From: Deltaproteobacteria bacterium
GTDB taxonomy: Bacteria > Desulfobacterota > Desulfomonilia > Desulfomonilales > Desulfomonilaceae
Direction of reading: 5' to 3'
DNA length: 60,515 nucleotides
Assembly: GCA_026388665.1 (NCBI GenBank)
Contig: JAPLJJ010000087.1
Coordinates: forward strand, 1-60,515
The notes under the pieces are model-generated. The model was not told the origin of the DNA and searched no databases. It was given only the letters and a program-made list of their open reading frames with translations. Below are positions 25,754 through 39,240 of the stretch, piece by piece. The position numbers were made by a program, and so were the translations under genes. The stretch's first letter is position 1. Every line of letters begins with the position of its first letter.

Positions 25754-27493
25754 TCATTTATCTTGGCCGTAAAAAAATCGAATCACCGCTTTTTTCTTTG
25801 TGGCCGGCAGACTATTGTAGAAGCTGTTGAGTTCATTGGACATGAATTCAATTTCAAATTCTTTTTTATTCCCTTTAACTACTTTGGGAGGTGTGGATCC
25901 CAAAACGGAGCGAATAAAGGGCCCCATTTCGGCAGGCGACAAAGACCTGATCTCTCGTTTTACAAATTGAGGATCCATGGCCCAAACTTCCAGAAAAAAA
26001 TCCGGGAAAAAGTCAGCTCCAACGCATGAATGAAACAAAATTTTCCGAGTTCTAGGTCCTCCATCTCGGAATTCCAGCAATGCTTGACCTTTGTCAAGTT
26101 GAGGCGGAGCTGTGACCCGTAATAAAGAATAGACATCAATCTCCTGCACTGAAGCCAATATTTCCAGATCTTCCAGTTCCAGAGACAGATTAGCGAGAAC
26201 ATCCTTTATTTTCGGAATGATTATCTTCAATGTCCCAGTTTCCATGATCTCTATCAAGTCAATAAGTTCAGGCCCTGAAAATTCGACCAAAGACACATGA
26301 TCGACAAACTTTTTCTGGTGCAACCTAACATCATGAAAAAGACGAATCACCTGATCGGGAGACAGAGAATCCCATGGTAAACGATCTGTTACGTTGTTGA
26401 TCTCTAACTCAGGCAGCCGAACCATTTTCTCTACCAAATTTTCAAACTCAAATTCATCCAATCTACCCGAAGGAGTTATGAGCTGCTCAAGCTCATCGAG
26501 TTTGTCCGATAGTATCGCAATACGTGTCCATCGTTTGAAGAATATTGGCATCGAAGGGGAATTGACTGTTTTCCAATCGTTAACGATCATCGTGACCAGC
26601 TTCTGAATTGATCTGATAACCTCTTTGGCTAACAGAGACGCATCGTTCTCATCCAGTCCCTGACCAAGCTCATGAATTACATCAATAACCGGTGTCTCAA
26701 TCTCAACGGGAAAAGGGTCATCGATATCGGACCAGTCTATGGACTCGAGAAACCGGCGCACATCATTAAGACCTACCGCTATTGGGCTTTCCGTTTCAAC
26801 GTAACCTGAAATGACCAGGGTGTTTATCAAAGCCTCTCGAATCGAGTCCACTTCAGACAAGTTTTCCGCTTTTACAAGAGGCGAGCGGTTCAGCATATCA
26901 AATGGCAGGATATCCTTCAGTTTCAGGATGAATTGGTAACGTCTCAACTCTGATTCGTAATATTCAAGAATGGACAATGACGTGAAGAGATCATCATCGA
27001 GCGTAATGGATCTAATCGTGTAGAGTTCAGCTTCCGTGAAAACGCTCATTTCCGCGAGAATCTGACACGCTATTTCACTCAAACACTCGTAATCCTCCTG
27101 GTTAACAAGAATCTGAATCTTGTGGTTCAGAAGCAGTTTCTTCCATTCATTTCTTAGATTCTCGATCCTTGTATATGCTAACCTGAACAAATCAACAGGT
27201 GACGAAACCCTAATATAATCTATGCCTTGGTCAATGTTGCCTTTGCTCTTAATTTCCAAACCGACACCAACGAGCCTCAGAATGGTCTGCTGCACCCTAG
27301 CCAGTTGCTCGACCGACCGAAAGTCGATTTCCTTTTGCAGAACGTATTTGTTGGCCATCGCGACAGAAATACGTATGATTTCGTCAGCCCTTTCTCTAGT
27401 AAGAGCACCGAGTTGAACACCAAGTTCAACGACTTTAGCCAGAAAAGATTGATCGTCGTGAATTACAAGACCATAGTTTTCCATTGGGGCCAT
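25754..27493 (-). CDS. large helical protein of unknown function downstream of efp
   Basis: 579 residues, acidic, without signal peptide, membrane helix or catalytic motif that I can name. Composition and spacing of Leu/Ile suggest an almost all-helical fold. A line such as LVEFSGPELIDLIEIMETGTLKI hints at repeated helical pairs. The C-terminal part (RTRKILFHSCVGADFFPDFFLEVWAMDP) looks the most conserved. The start ATG lies one base after the efp stop, so it is probably translated from the efp mRNA. That link to translation elongation is the only clue to its role. No family recognised. Confidence 0.7.
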   Translation of the reverse strand: MAPMENYGLVIHDDQSFLAKVVELGVQLGALTRERADEIIRISVAMANKYVLQKEIDFRSVEQLARVQQTILRLVGVGLEIKSKGNIDQGIDYIRVSSPVDLFRLAYTRIENLRNEWKKLLLNHKIQILVNQEDYECLSEIACQILAEMSVFTEAELYTIRSITLDDDLFTSLSILEYYESELRRYQFILKLKDILPFDMLNRSPLVKAENLSEVDSIREALINTLVISGYVETESPIAVGLNDVRRFLESIDWSDIDDPFPVEIETPVIDVIHELGQGLDENDASLLAKEVIRSIQKLVTMIVNDWKTVNSPSMPIFFKRWTRIAILSDKLDELEQLITPSGRLDEFEFENLVEKMVRLPELEINNVTDRLPWDSLSPDQVIRLFHDVRLHQKKFVDHVSLVEFSGPELIDLIEIMETGTLKIIIPKIKDVLANLSLELEDLEILASVQEIDVYSLLRVTAPPQLDKGQALLEFRDGGPRTRKILFHSCVGADFFPDFFLEVWAMDPQFVKREIRSLSPAEMGPFIRSVLGSTPPKVVKGNKKEFEIEFMSNELNSFYNSLPATKKKAVIRFFYGQDK

Positions 27494-27494
27494 T

Positions 27495-28055
27495 CTAGCG
27501 AACGCGCTCTGTGTATTTGCCTGTCCGGGTGTCTATTTTCAGGACGTCTCCTTCATTGACAAACAACGGAACCTGAACTGTCATGCCGGTATCTAACGTC
27601 GCCGGTTTTGTCGCGCCTGCCGCTGTGTCCCCACGCACACCCGGTTCCGTAGAAGTCACAGTCAGTTCAACAAAAATCGGAACTTCTACTCCAATCGGCT
27701 TCCCGTTGTGAAAAAGCACCGTTACATTTACATTCTCCTGGAGGTAATTACGAGTGTCACCAAGATTTTCTTGGGTTAGAAACAATTGCTCGTAAGTCTC
27801 GCTATCCATGAAATGAAATTCTCCATCACTCTCATAGAGGAACTGCATCTGCTTTTCCTCTAAGTCAGGTTTGTCAAGTTTTTCACCTGACCGAAAAGTT
27901 CGATCGATTACATTGCCGGTTATAAGACTTTTTAGAGTTGTGCGAACAAATGCGCCGCCCTTCCCTGGTTTAACATGCAAAAAATCAACCATTGTGAATG
28001 GTTCACCATTTATCTCTATTTTAAGACCTTTTCTGAAGTCTGAGGTTGAGTACAT
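27495..28055 (-). CDS. efp: elongation factor P
   Basis: 186 residues, normal for EF-P. Three OB-like domains; the first carries the loop KPGKGGAFVRT with Lys32, the residue that is beta-lysylated in species with EpmA/EpmB. EF-P frees ribosomes stalled at polyproline stretches. No epmA or epmB gene is in the window, so the modification state is unknown. The C-terminal signature (VQVPLFVNEGDVLKIDTRTGKYTERV) is intact. GGAGG lies 4 nt before the ATG. It leads an operon with the large unknown gene that follows. Confidence 0.96.
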   Translation of the reverse strand: MYSTSDFRKGLKIEINGEPFTMVDFLHVKPGKGGAFVRTTLKSLITGNVIDRTFRSGEKLDKPDLEEKQMQFLYESDGEFHFMDSETYEQLFLTQENLGDTRNYLQENVNVTVLFHNGKPIGVEVPIFVELTVTSTEPGVRGDTAAGATKPATLDTGMTVQVPLFVNEGDVLKIDTRTGKYTERVR

Positions 28056-28131
28056 ATAGCCTCCGAGATGATCCTCGATTTCCTATCATTTTCTGCTGTC
28101 GCAGTTAATCCAAAACCGCGCCCCCCTGAGT

Positions 28132-29244
28132 TCAGGTCACTAAAATGAGCCCTTTTGACGCATTTGAGAGAATTTCAGGACCGGACGGTGTGAGATGAAT
28201 CAAACTCTCGAGCCGTACGCCTCCTGATCCTTCTATATATATCCCAGGTTCGACTGTAAAAACCATGCCGGCTTCCAGAGGAGTTTTCGATCGAGGCGAA
28301 AGATACGGCGCCTCGTGAACTTCAAGGCCAATCCCGTGCCCAAGACTGTGCATGAAATATTTTCCATATCCGGCTTCTGAAATTGTTTGCCGGGCAACCC
28401 GATCAACTTCATCTGTTCCTACGCCGGGTTTAACGAATTCTATGGCCTTGTTGTGCGCCTCATAAACCACTTGATGAATCTTTATTTGATCTGAAGTTGG
28501 GGGTCCCACCACGCAAGTTACAGTCTCGTCGCTGCTATAACCCGATACAAGACACCCGTAATCAATGACAACCAAGTCACCCAACTCGATCCGTTTATCC
28601 GTAGGCCGCCCATGTGGCAGTGCGCTTCTAATTCCTGACGCAACAATGGTTTCAAAGGATTCTCCGGAAGCGCCCTTTTGCTCAAAGAGAAACTTGAGCC
28701 GCCCAGCTAACTCTTTCTCCGTTTTACCCGAGACATCTGATTCCAACAGTTCCCTACAAGCCGAAGATGCAAGACGCGCTGCCAAACTAATCTTCTCAAT
28801 CTCTGTTGCGCCTTTAATTATCCTGGTGTCTTCCAAGCCTTTCCTGCCGAATGAAATGACATCAACATTCTTGATGGCCTTTTTCAATGCGTCAACGAAA
28901 TCGAAGCTAATTCTGCTTCCTTCTATCCCTAGTCTTCGGATTCCCTGGCTTCGTATTACCTTCCCCAAAGACCTGATTTTGTCACCTGTAATATGGATCC
29001 GGAACTGTCCTGATTCCTCTCGAGCCTGTGTCTTGTAACGACCATCAGTAAAAAGCCGCAATTGGTTCGGGGTCATCAAGATGGTCGCGTCGGATCCGCT
29101 GAATCCTGACAGATATCTCAAATTGACGGAGCGCGTAATTTCCGAAGTATTTAACAACACTGCGTCAAGATTAAGCTTTTTCAGTTTTTCTCTAATTAGG
29201 GTTATAGGATCTTTAGCAATCATCAAACAGTCACTATTCCACAT
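28132..29244 (-). CDS. pepP: M24 family Xaa-Pro aminopeptidase
   Basis: 370 residues: an N-terminal creatinase-like domain (about 10-145) and a pita-bread catalytic domain. The five metal ligands are in place: Asp228 (VVIDYG), Asp239 (SSDETVT), His303 (LGHGIGLEVHE), Glu332 (VEPGIYI) and Glu346 (VRLESL). Expected action: removal of an N-terminal residue before proline, in the cytoplasm, using two Mn or Co ions. The short N-domain fits the PepP/PepQ-like group common next to efp. The start could also be the ATG seven codons later; neither has a clear ribosome-binding site. Upstream of efp on the same strand. Confidence 0.9.
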   Translation of the reverse strand: MWNSDCLMIAKDPITLIREKLKKLNLDAVLLNTSEITRSVNLRYLSGFSGSDATILMTPNQLRLFTDGRYKTQAREESGQFRIHITGDKIRSLGKVIRSQGIRRLGIEGSRISFDFVDALKKAIKNVDVISFGRKGLEDTRIIKGATEIEKISLAARLASSACRELLESDVSGKTEKELAGRLKFLFEQKGASGESFETIVASGIRSALPHGRPTDKRIELGDLVVIDYGCLVSGYSSDETVTCVVGPPTSDQIKIHQVVYEAHNKAIEFVKPGVGTDEVDRVARQTISEAGYGKYFMHSLGHGIGLEVHEAPYLSPRSKTPLEAGMVFTVEPGIYIEGSGGVRLESLIHLTPSGPEILSNASKGLILVT

Positions 29245-29277
29245 TAAACGAGTAACTTAGAGAGAAGAACCATAACT

Positions 29278-29325
29278 AAAAAAGCCTCGACAGAGGGTCG
29301 AATAGTTCGACCATGTCAAGGCTTT
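29278..29325 (-). terminator. Rho-independent terminator of the atp operon
   Basis: A long hairpin: AAAGCCT pairs with AGGCTTT, and inside it GACA/GTC and GGTCGAA/TTCGACC continue the stem with two small bulges. On the minus strand the stem is followed by TTTTTT. It lies 25 bp after the atpC stop and 34 bp before the peptidase gene, so it separates the two transcripts. Confidence 0.85.
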
Positions 29326-29349
29326 CGTTTCGATTCAGACACTTAAGTG

Positions 29350-29763
29350 TCAATTGCCCCCGGCAAGCGATATTTTTGCCTTGGCTACTTTGATCCTGTT
29401 TAATGCTCTTTCGTATTGAACCGAATTTTCAAGCGCGTCTATCTCGAGAAGTTCCTTCTCCAGTTTCAACAGTTCCTGAGACGCTTCGGCTTTGTCAATG
29501 GACTCAGCCGTATGAGCTTCCTCCACCAACACAGTGACCGAGTCTTTTAATACCTCACAGAATCCAGCCCCAACAACATACTTCACAAACCGGTCGGACT
29601 CAAGATAAGAAAAAATCCCGGGTTTGATGAAAGTCAGCATAGGTGTATGCCCAGACAGAACGCCGAATTCACCCATCACACCGGGCGCAATGACTTCCTC
29701 CACCATCCTATCTAATACTATCCCACGTGGAGTTATCAGTTCTACCTTAAACTTTTCAGCCAT
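29350..29763 (-). CDS. atpC: ATP synthase F1 epsilon subunit
   Basis: 137 residues. The beta-sandwich domain is read from FKVELITPRGIVLDRMVEEVIAPGVMGEFGVLSGHTPML, and the C-terminal helical hairpin from DKAEASQELLKLEKELLEI onward. It sits in the central stalk and damps ATP hydrolysis. ATG with AGGAG 6 nt upstream; a frame running 20 codons further back overlaps the end of atpD and is not needed. Last gene of the operon, followed by a strong terminator. Confidence 0.95.
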   Translation of the reverse strand: MAEKFKVELITPRGIVLDRMVEEVIAPGVMGEFGVLSGHTPMLTFIKPGIFSYLESDRFVKYVVGAGFCEVLKDSVTVLVEEAHTAESIDKAEASQELLKLEKELLEIDALENSVQYERALNRIKVAKAKISLAGGN

Positions 29764-29776
29764 GAACTTCTCCTGA

Positions 29777-32145
<2,369 letters not shown>

Positions 32146-32207
32146 TTCGACCTCATTCCTTGTGGACTAAATCCGGATGTCAAACCACATCGAGCTTGGT
32201 CTGAACT

Positions 32208-34275
<2,068 letters not shown>

Positions 34276-34279
<4 letters not shown>

Positions 34280-34860
34280 TTCATACCCCCGACTTTAACG
34301 AGGTAATCCTCAACGATTCGCTTACGGTCTTTTTCCGTAATCTTTTCACGAATCATGGTTTCGGCCATTTGCACGGCCAATTCTACGGCCTCGTTTCTCA
34401 GGGACTCGCGAGCCTTTCTAACTTCTTGCTCTGCGGTCATTTTGGCTGATTCAACAATGGCTCCGGACATTCTTTCAGCGTTTGCCATAACCTTTTCGCT
34501 GTCGGACTCCGCTGCCTTCCTCAATTCAACCCGCATCCGGTCAAGCTCTTTCTCCATGCCGGCGATCTTTTCTTTGTACTCCGCCAGCAATCGGAGAGCC
34601 GCCTCACGTTGTTCCAAGGCTTCTGCAAGATCTCTTCTGATTTGATCTTTGCGTTCCGCGAAAAAGGTGATGAGAGGTTTCTTTACGAAATAGATGAGGA
34701 GGGCGATAAGCGCCACTGTGTTGATCACTCTCCATGTTAACAACCATGGAGTCCAACTCGATTCCTCTCCCCCACCAGACGAAGCGTTGGCTATGCTAAC
34801 GGCGCTCAACAACAAGATTACCAAAAAAGAAAAATTCCCAAGAACTTTCTTCCAATCCAT
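34276..34860 (-). CDS. atpF: ATP synthase F0 b subunit, with signal-like N-terminus
   Basis: 194 residues. ATG with GGAGGG 7 nt upstream; it shares one base with the stop of the b' gene. Unusually, the protein begins with a hydrophobic signal-like segment (FLVILLLSAVSIANA) before the true membrane helix (INTVALIALLIYFVKKPL). Such double-hydrophobic b subunits occur in related anaerobes. A long charged coiled coil (RREAALRLLAEYKEKIAG-type) forms the peripheral stalk. Pairs with b' rather than making a b2 homodimer. Confidence 0.92.
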
Positions 34861-35285
34861 CAAATTGCCCTCCCTATTATTTTCTCCGAAATGGATTGAG
34901 CTAGGGGGGCCATCTCGCCTTTGAGAGCCGTCCGTACCTTTTCCGACTCCGCTTGTATGGACAATCTCATCTCATCCACAATGCGGGCCGCTTCAATTCG
35001 CGCTTTCTCAAGGATGTCGGCTTCCGTTTTCTTAGCCGCTGCAAGCAGCTCGGCCTTTTCTTTTCCGGCTACTTGCCTCGCCTCGATCAGCGCCTCCTGG
35101 TGTTTCTTCTCCTGCTCCAAAACCTCAGTCTCCAGAAGCGATGCCTCATCCCGATCGGCTTTGACTTGAGCTTCTCTTTCCCGAATTTTACCCAGCACCG
35201 GCTTATACAATAGAGCATTGAGGAGGAGTAAGAGAATCAGGAAATTGATCAACTGAATGAACAGAGTGAAATTTACATTTATCAC
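34860..35285 (-). CDS. atpF2: ATP synthase F0 b' subunit
   Basis: 141 residues from a GTG that has AGGAG 9 nt upstream. One N-terminal membrane helix (FTLFIQLINFLILLLLLNALLYKPVL), then a long coiled coil rich in Glu, Lys and Ala. It matches the b/b'-type stalk subunit of bacteria with two b genes. First gene of the operon in this window. The genes for a (atpB) and c (atpE) are not upstream, so the F0 ring genes must be elsewhere, a split arrangement known in Desulfobacterota. Confidence 0.92.
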   Translation of the reverse strand: MINVNFTLFIQLINFLILLLLLNALLYKPVLGKIREREAQVKADRDEASLLETEVLEQEKKHQEALIEARQVAGKEKAELLAAAKKTEADILEKARIEAARIVDEMRLSIQAESEKVRTALKGEMAPLAQSISEKIIGRAI

Positions 35286-35393
35286 TGTTTTGATCTCCTG
35301 ATTCGAGAAGTTTTTCGCCCATTTAGCATGACTCTACCCCGTGTCACGCTATAGGACGCCTTCAAACTGATTTTTTTGGCAAGGATATTTTTT

Positions 35394-35473
35394 GGACCCA
35401 GACTTTAAATGCCATATTTTCTAACACCCCAGACTAGGGGTGTCAAGAATTTTTTCTCTCAGAAACTGGGTCC
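35394..35473. repeat. nested inverted repeats in the bactofilin-atp gap
   Basis: Outer arms GGACCCAG (35394-35401) and CTGGGTCC (35466-35473), extendable to 10 of 11 matching bases. Inside them lie the inner arms ACACCCC (35424-35430) and GGGGTGT (35437-35443), the latter pair filling the spacer of the atp promoter. An RNA hairpin of the inner pair could also end the bactofilin transcript, though the T-run on that strand is poor. Confidence 0.55.
35418..35446 (-). promoter_or_regulatory. probable sigma-70 promoter of the atp operon
   Basis: On the minus strand TTGACA (perfect -35), 17 bp, TAGAAA (4 of 6). The start GTG of atpF' lies about 130 bases further on. The spacer is almost wholly an inverted repeat, ACACCCC-N6-GGGGTGT in plus-strand sense, which would let a dimeric regulator sit between the two boxes as MerR-type proteins do. 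No regulator is known. Confidence 0.55.
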
Positions 35474-35484
35474 GAAGGTGAGAT

Positions 35485-35994
35485 TCAGCGATTCTGCTCT
35501 GCTACCGTCTCCTCGCCCGATTCCTCATTTGACAGATTGTCTGAGGATTCAAAACTGGGCGGCCACGCTTGGGCTGATATCACTTCAATCGATCCTGTCT
35601 CAAGTCCTTTTTCATCCGAACGGCTCGTCAACTCCGGCATGTCCGGCTGAAATGAAGCCATAGAACATGTACCTTCAAAAATGACACCCTCCTCTATCAC
35701 GAGGCTTGGCGTCTTTAAATGTCCGAAAACTTTTCCCGGAGGAAACAGCTCAATCTTTTCAGTCGCAGTGATGTCGCCATGCACCTCACCGGAAACTTTC
35801 AGAATGTTCGAGTGAATCTGTGCATGCACAACAGAATCAGCCCCTATTACGAGAGTCCCACGGCTGATGATTTCTCCATCAAAATGACCATCTAAGTGAA
35901 CTATCCCAGAGAACGACAGTTTACCGGTGAACTCGGTTTGTGAACCTAAAAAACCTGTTACTGCGTCACTCTTTGTTTTCCTGAATCGGAGCAT
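35485..35994 (-). CDS. bacA: bactofilin
   Basis: 169 residues; ATG with GGGAGG 4 nt upstream, preferred to a start 22 codons earlier. The core is the bactofilin beta-helix built from short repeating strands (FTGKLSFSGIVHLDGHFDGEIISRGTLVIGADSVVHAQIHSNILKVSG, in parts) and ends near GVIFEGTCSM. Bactofilins polymerise without nucleotide into filaments at the membrane and help shape the cell wall. The Pro/Ser-rich tail is typical. Placed right next to the mre-mrdA-rodA shape cluster, which fits the role. The symbol is the family name. Confidence 0.9.
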   Translation of the reverse strand: MLRFRKTKSDAVTGFLGSQTEFTGKLSFSGIVHLDGHFDGEIISRGTLVIGADSVVHAQIHSNILKVSGEVHGDITATEKIELFPPGKVFGHLKTPSLVIEEGVIFEGTCSMASFQPDMPELTSRSDEKGLETGSIEVISAQAWPPSFESSDNLSNEESGEETVAEQNR

Positions 35995-36179
35995 GTGCCC
36001 TCCCTGTGATCCCGGCGCAATTGTCTCTGGCCGAAGGGCCGGTCGCCAGTTCCTTAACACAGCCGCAAATCAACTTCAAGGAATAATTGAAAATTATTTC
36101 AGTCTTTTCGATAAATTCCATAAAATTGATTCGATTATGACCGAAGCTAAAAACAATCTTCAATAGATACCTGATCATC

Positions 36180-37316
36180 TCAGGCCAGGCAAGAAAACCT
36201 ACGCGAACTTATAGATGACAAAATAGCCGTAACCAGAAAGGAAGATAACAAAGAAGACCCGCCATAACTGACAAAGCTCAGAGGAACACCTACAACCGGA
36301 ACCAATCCCATAACCATGCCGACGTTTATCGCCACATGCCAAAAAATTATTGCAATACAACCAACCGCTAGCAATGTTCCGAAATCATCCCGCGCTCGGT
36401 CGGCGATCGCAAGTCCACGCAGAATAAAGATCATGAACAACATTAGTATGATTACACAACCAATAAATCCCCACTCCTCCGACAAAACCGCAAAAATGAA
36501 GTCAGTGTGCTTAACCGGTAAAAACATCAACTGGTTCTGAGTGCCTTTCAAGAACCCTTTACCGAACAACTCACCGGACCCAATCGCAATCTGAGATTGG
36601 ATGATTTGATATCCCGCGCCCAAAGGGTCCTGATCGGGATTGATAAATGTCAATAGTCTTCTTTTCTGATAGTCGAGAAGAAAATAATTTGCCCCAATAT
36701 AGATCAGCGGAACGCACACTACTGCTAATCCGGCAATCGCGCTCCATATCCTTTTGCTCAGTCCTACAAACATAGCCATTGTTATAGCGACCAGAGACAT
36801 CGCTATAGCTGTTCCCAGATCCGGTTGAGTCGTCACAAAGACAGCCGGCACAAGAACTAGTGCTAGATTTCTGAATATCTCAGTCCAGTCATCGAGAGGT
36901 CCGCGTGTCCTATTGCTCAGGCTTTTTGCCAAAACTATCACTATGGCCAACTTCGCGAACTCCGAAGGTTGGAAACGCATAAGACCAAAATCGATCCAAC
37001 GTCTTGAACCTGCCGTCACCCGGCCAAAAATGGACACTGATATCAAAGCCACCAAAATGAAAATGTATACCCAGCTCCCCCAACGATCGAGAATCCGATA
37101 GTCAACAAACGAGAATAGAATTAGAAGGACAACTCCTAGACTCAGCCAGGCTGTCTGTTTTATTACAAAGGACCTCCCTGCGCTCCCCATCGGGATTGTC
37201 GCACTGTAAATCGACACAATCCCTATAATTGCCAGTGTGATGGCGTTAAGACATAAGAACCATTCAAATTTTCGAACGGAACTTATTACATTGGAATCAA
37301 GATATGTATTGGGCAT
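36180..37316 (-). CDS. rodA: rod-shape glycosyltransferase RodA
   Basis: 378 residues with about ten membrane helices, a SEDS-family peptidoglycan polymerase. Signatures: FQPSEFAKLAIVIVLA, TQPDLGTAIAMSL, AGYQIIQSQIAIGSGELFGKG, LPVKHTDFIFAVLSEEWGF and VVGVPLSFVSYGGSSL. It polymerises lipid II glycan strands in the elongasome together with the PBP2 encoded just upstream. RodA rather than FtsW because of that neighbour. Last gene of the mreB-C-D-mrdA-rodA row. Confidence 0.95.
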   Translation of the reverse strand: MPNTYLDSNVISSVRKFEWFLCLNAITLAIIGIVSIYSATIPMGSAGRSFVIKQTAWLSLGVVLLILFSFVDYRILDRWGSWVYIFILVALISVSIFGRVTAGSRRWIDFGLMRFQPSEFAKLAIVIVLAKSLSNRTRGPLDDWTEIFRNLALVLVPAVFVTTQPDLGTAIAMSLVAITMAMFVGLSKRIWSAIAGLAVVCVPLIYIGANYFLLDYQKRRLLTFINPDQDPLGAGYQIIQSQIAIGSGELFGKGFLKGTQNQLMFLPVKHTDFIFAVLSEEWGFIGCVIILMLFMIFILRGLAIADRARDDFGTLLAVGCIAIIFWHVAINVGMVMGLVPVVGVPLSFVSYGGSSLLSSFLVTAILSSISSRRFSCLA

Positions 37317-37366
37317 CTAAGGTTGGGCCTTGTTAACCGCAAGTTCCAAATTTTTTATAACTCAAA

Positions 37367-39208
37367 TCAGTCACGGGGCTCTCCTGGATCAGGAAGTCCG
37401 TAATATCTGCAAATAATCTTGCGCGCCAGGGGCGCAGCGGTCTTGCCACCTCCACCGCCATGCTCAATTACTACCACAACGGCGATCTTTCGTGGTTGAT
37501 CATCAACAAATGCGACAAACATGGCGTGCGTTCTCTCATGATATGGAACCTCATCATCACCATTGGATTTTTCTCTTGCGCTTATCACCTGAGATGTGCC
37601 CGTCTTCGCATAGACCGTGAGCCCAGGGATTCTGCATCGTCGGCCGGTTCCCGCACGTTCTTCGACCACGTCACGCATAGCCTTCCTTATGAGTGACCAA
37701 TTCTGGGGATCGGGTTTCAAATTCCATCGAATCACCGGTGTCTGTCCGAATATTGTGGAACCTTCCCGAGACCTAATTTCCTCCACCAAATAAGGTCGCA
37801 TTACGTTTCCACCGTTAGCTATAGCCGCTGTCATCATGGCTAATTGAATCGGGGTTGTGAGAGTGTAGCCCTGCCCTATCCCAATTGTTACGTTTTCCCC
37901 GTCTTTGATGAAGGTCCCATAATTTCTCTGCTTCCAATAATTTGTGGGGATGAGACCCGGTAATTCCTGAGATAACTCTACTCCAGTTGGTTTACCCAGC
38001 CCAAACAACGACGCATATTGGGCCATTCGATCCGCTCCTAATCTCAACCCCAATTCGTAAAAATAAACATCACAGGATTCTACCAAAGACTTGTGCAGGG
38101 AGACACGACCATGACCACGTTGATTCCAACAGCGGTAAACTTGGCCCGCTAGTTCGAGTTCACCGGAACAAACAAAACTGCTGTCAGGTTTTACGACCCC
38201 CTCAGAAAGCGCAGCGAGGGCGGTCACAAGCTTGAACGTACTGGCAGGCGGGTAAAGTCCCCGGATTGAACGATTTTCCAAAGGGTGAAGGGGATCGGTG
38301 TTGAGTGATTTCCAATTGCGTTCTGAAATGGATGGAGAAAAAAGGTTAGGATCAAAACCAGGTTTACTTACCATTGCCAGTATGCGTCCAGTGTCCGGAT
38401 CAACTGCAACTACTGATCCCGCTCGCTCGGTGAAAGTATTTTCAACGAACTTCTGGAACGAAGAGTCTATAGTCAGGACGACGTCCGCCCCAGGCTTTGC
38501 GGGTCTTCTTGTAAGGCTGGCCAGATTTCTGCCCTTGGCGTCAATCTCAATTTGTTCCCAGCCTTCCTCACCCCTCAGGTACGTCTCATATTCGCGCTCG
38601 ATTCCCGTCTTGCCGATATAGTCACCGGGTCGATAACCTACGCGCCCGCTTTTTTCCAACTCTGATCCCGATATCTCGCCAGTAACGCCAACAATGTGGC
38701 ACAACAACTCTGCATTCGGATAATGTCTGTATGGCTTGGCATCGAGGGACACGCCTTTAATTTCACGGGAATGGGCCTTTATTAACGACACTTCTTCAAG
38801 ACTTATGTTTTTTTTGATGGGAAATGATATGAATCGTGGAGCGACAAGGCTTTTTTCGATTATGCTTCTCATTTTTTCAGGCGAAAACCCCAGTGGATCA
38901 GCGTAGGCTTCAATAATTAGGTGAGGATCTTTTATGGCCCCGGGAACTATTGACAAAGTGAAACTGGAACTGTTTTCAGCAAGGGCCTTACCGTTCCTGT
39001 CATAGATCGAGCCTCGAGGAGGCGGCAAACGCAGCAACCTGATCCGGTTCTCGATTGCCATGTCATCGTAGGATTCCCCCATTATAAGCTGTAAATTCCA
39101 TAGTCGGATAAGCAGCGCCAGCATTACCAAACAGACAATGATAGAAAGGATAATGACTCGAGACTTGTAATAATCTTGAGGAACGCGATCACTGAGTAAT
39201 TGTGTCAT
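37367..39208 (-). CDS. mrdA: penicillin-binding protein 2, peptidoglycan transpeptidase
   Basis: 613 residues. One membrane helix near the N-terminus (VIILSIIVCLVMLALLIRLW), then the dimerisation domain with PPPRGSIYDRNG, then the transpeptidase: active Ser323 in S-x-x-K (STFK, 323-326), SCD at 378-380 and KTG at 535-537. It cross-links side-wall peptidoglycan with RodA during elongation. The glycine run in IEHGGGGGKTAAP is a PBP2 feature. It starts 32 bp after mreD. Confidence 0.95.
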   Translation of the reverse strand: MTQLLSDRVPQDYYKSRVIILSIIVCLVMLALLIRLWNLQLIMGESYDDMAIENRIRLLRLPPPRGSIYDRNGKALAENSSSFTLSIVPGAIKDPHLIIEAYADPLGFSPEKMRSIIEKSLVAPRFISFPIKKNISLEEVSLIKAHSREIKGVSLDAKPYRHYPNAELLCHIVGVTGEISGSELEKSGRVGYRPGDYIGKTGIEREYETYLRGEEGWEQIEIDAKGRNLASLTRRPAKPGADVVLTIDSSFQKFVENTFTERAGSVVAVDPDTGRILAMVSKPGFDPNLFSPSISERNWKSLNTDPLHPLENRSIRGLYPPASTFKLVTALAALSEGVVKPDSSFVCSGELELAGQVYRCWNQRGHGRVSLHKSLVESCDVYFYELGLRLGADRMAQYASLFGLGKPTGVELSQELPGLIPTNYWKQRNYGTFIKDGENVTIGIGQGYTLTTPIQLAMMTAAIANGGNVMRPYLVEEIRSREGSTIFGQTPVIRWNLKPDPQNWSLIRKAMRDVVEERAGTGRRCRIPGLTVYAKTGTSQVISAREKSNGDDEVPYHERTHAMFVAFVDDQPRKIAVVVVIEHGGGGGKTAAPLARKIICRYYGLPDPGEPRD

Positions 39209-39240
39209 ACTTAGTTGCTTCTAATTGCGAAACACTACCT

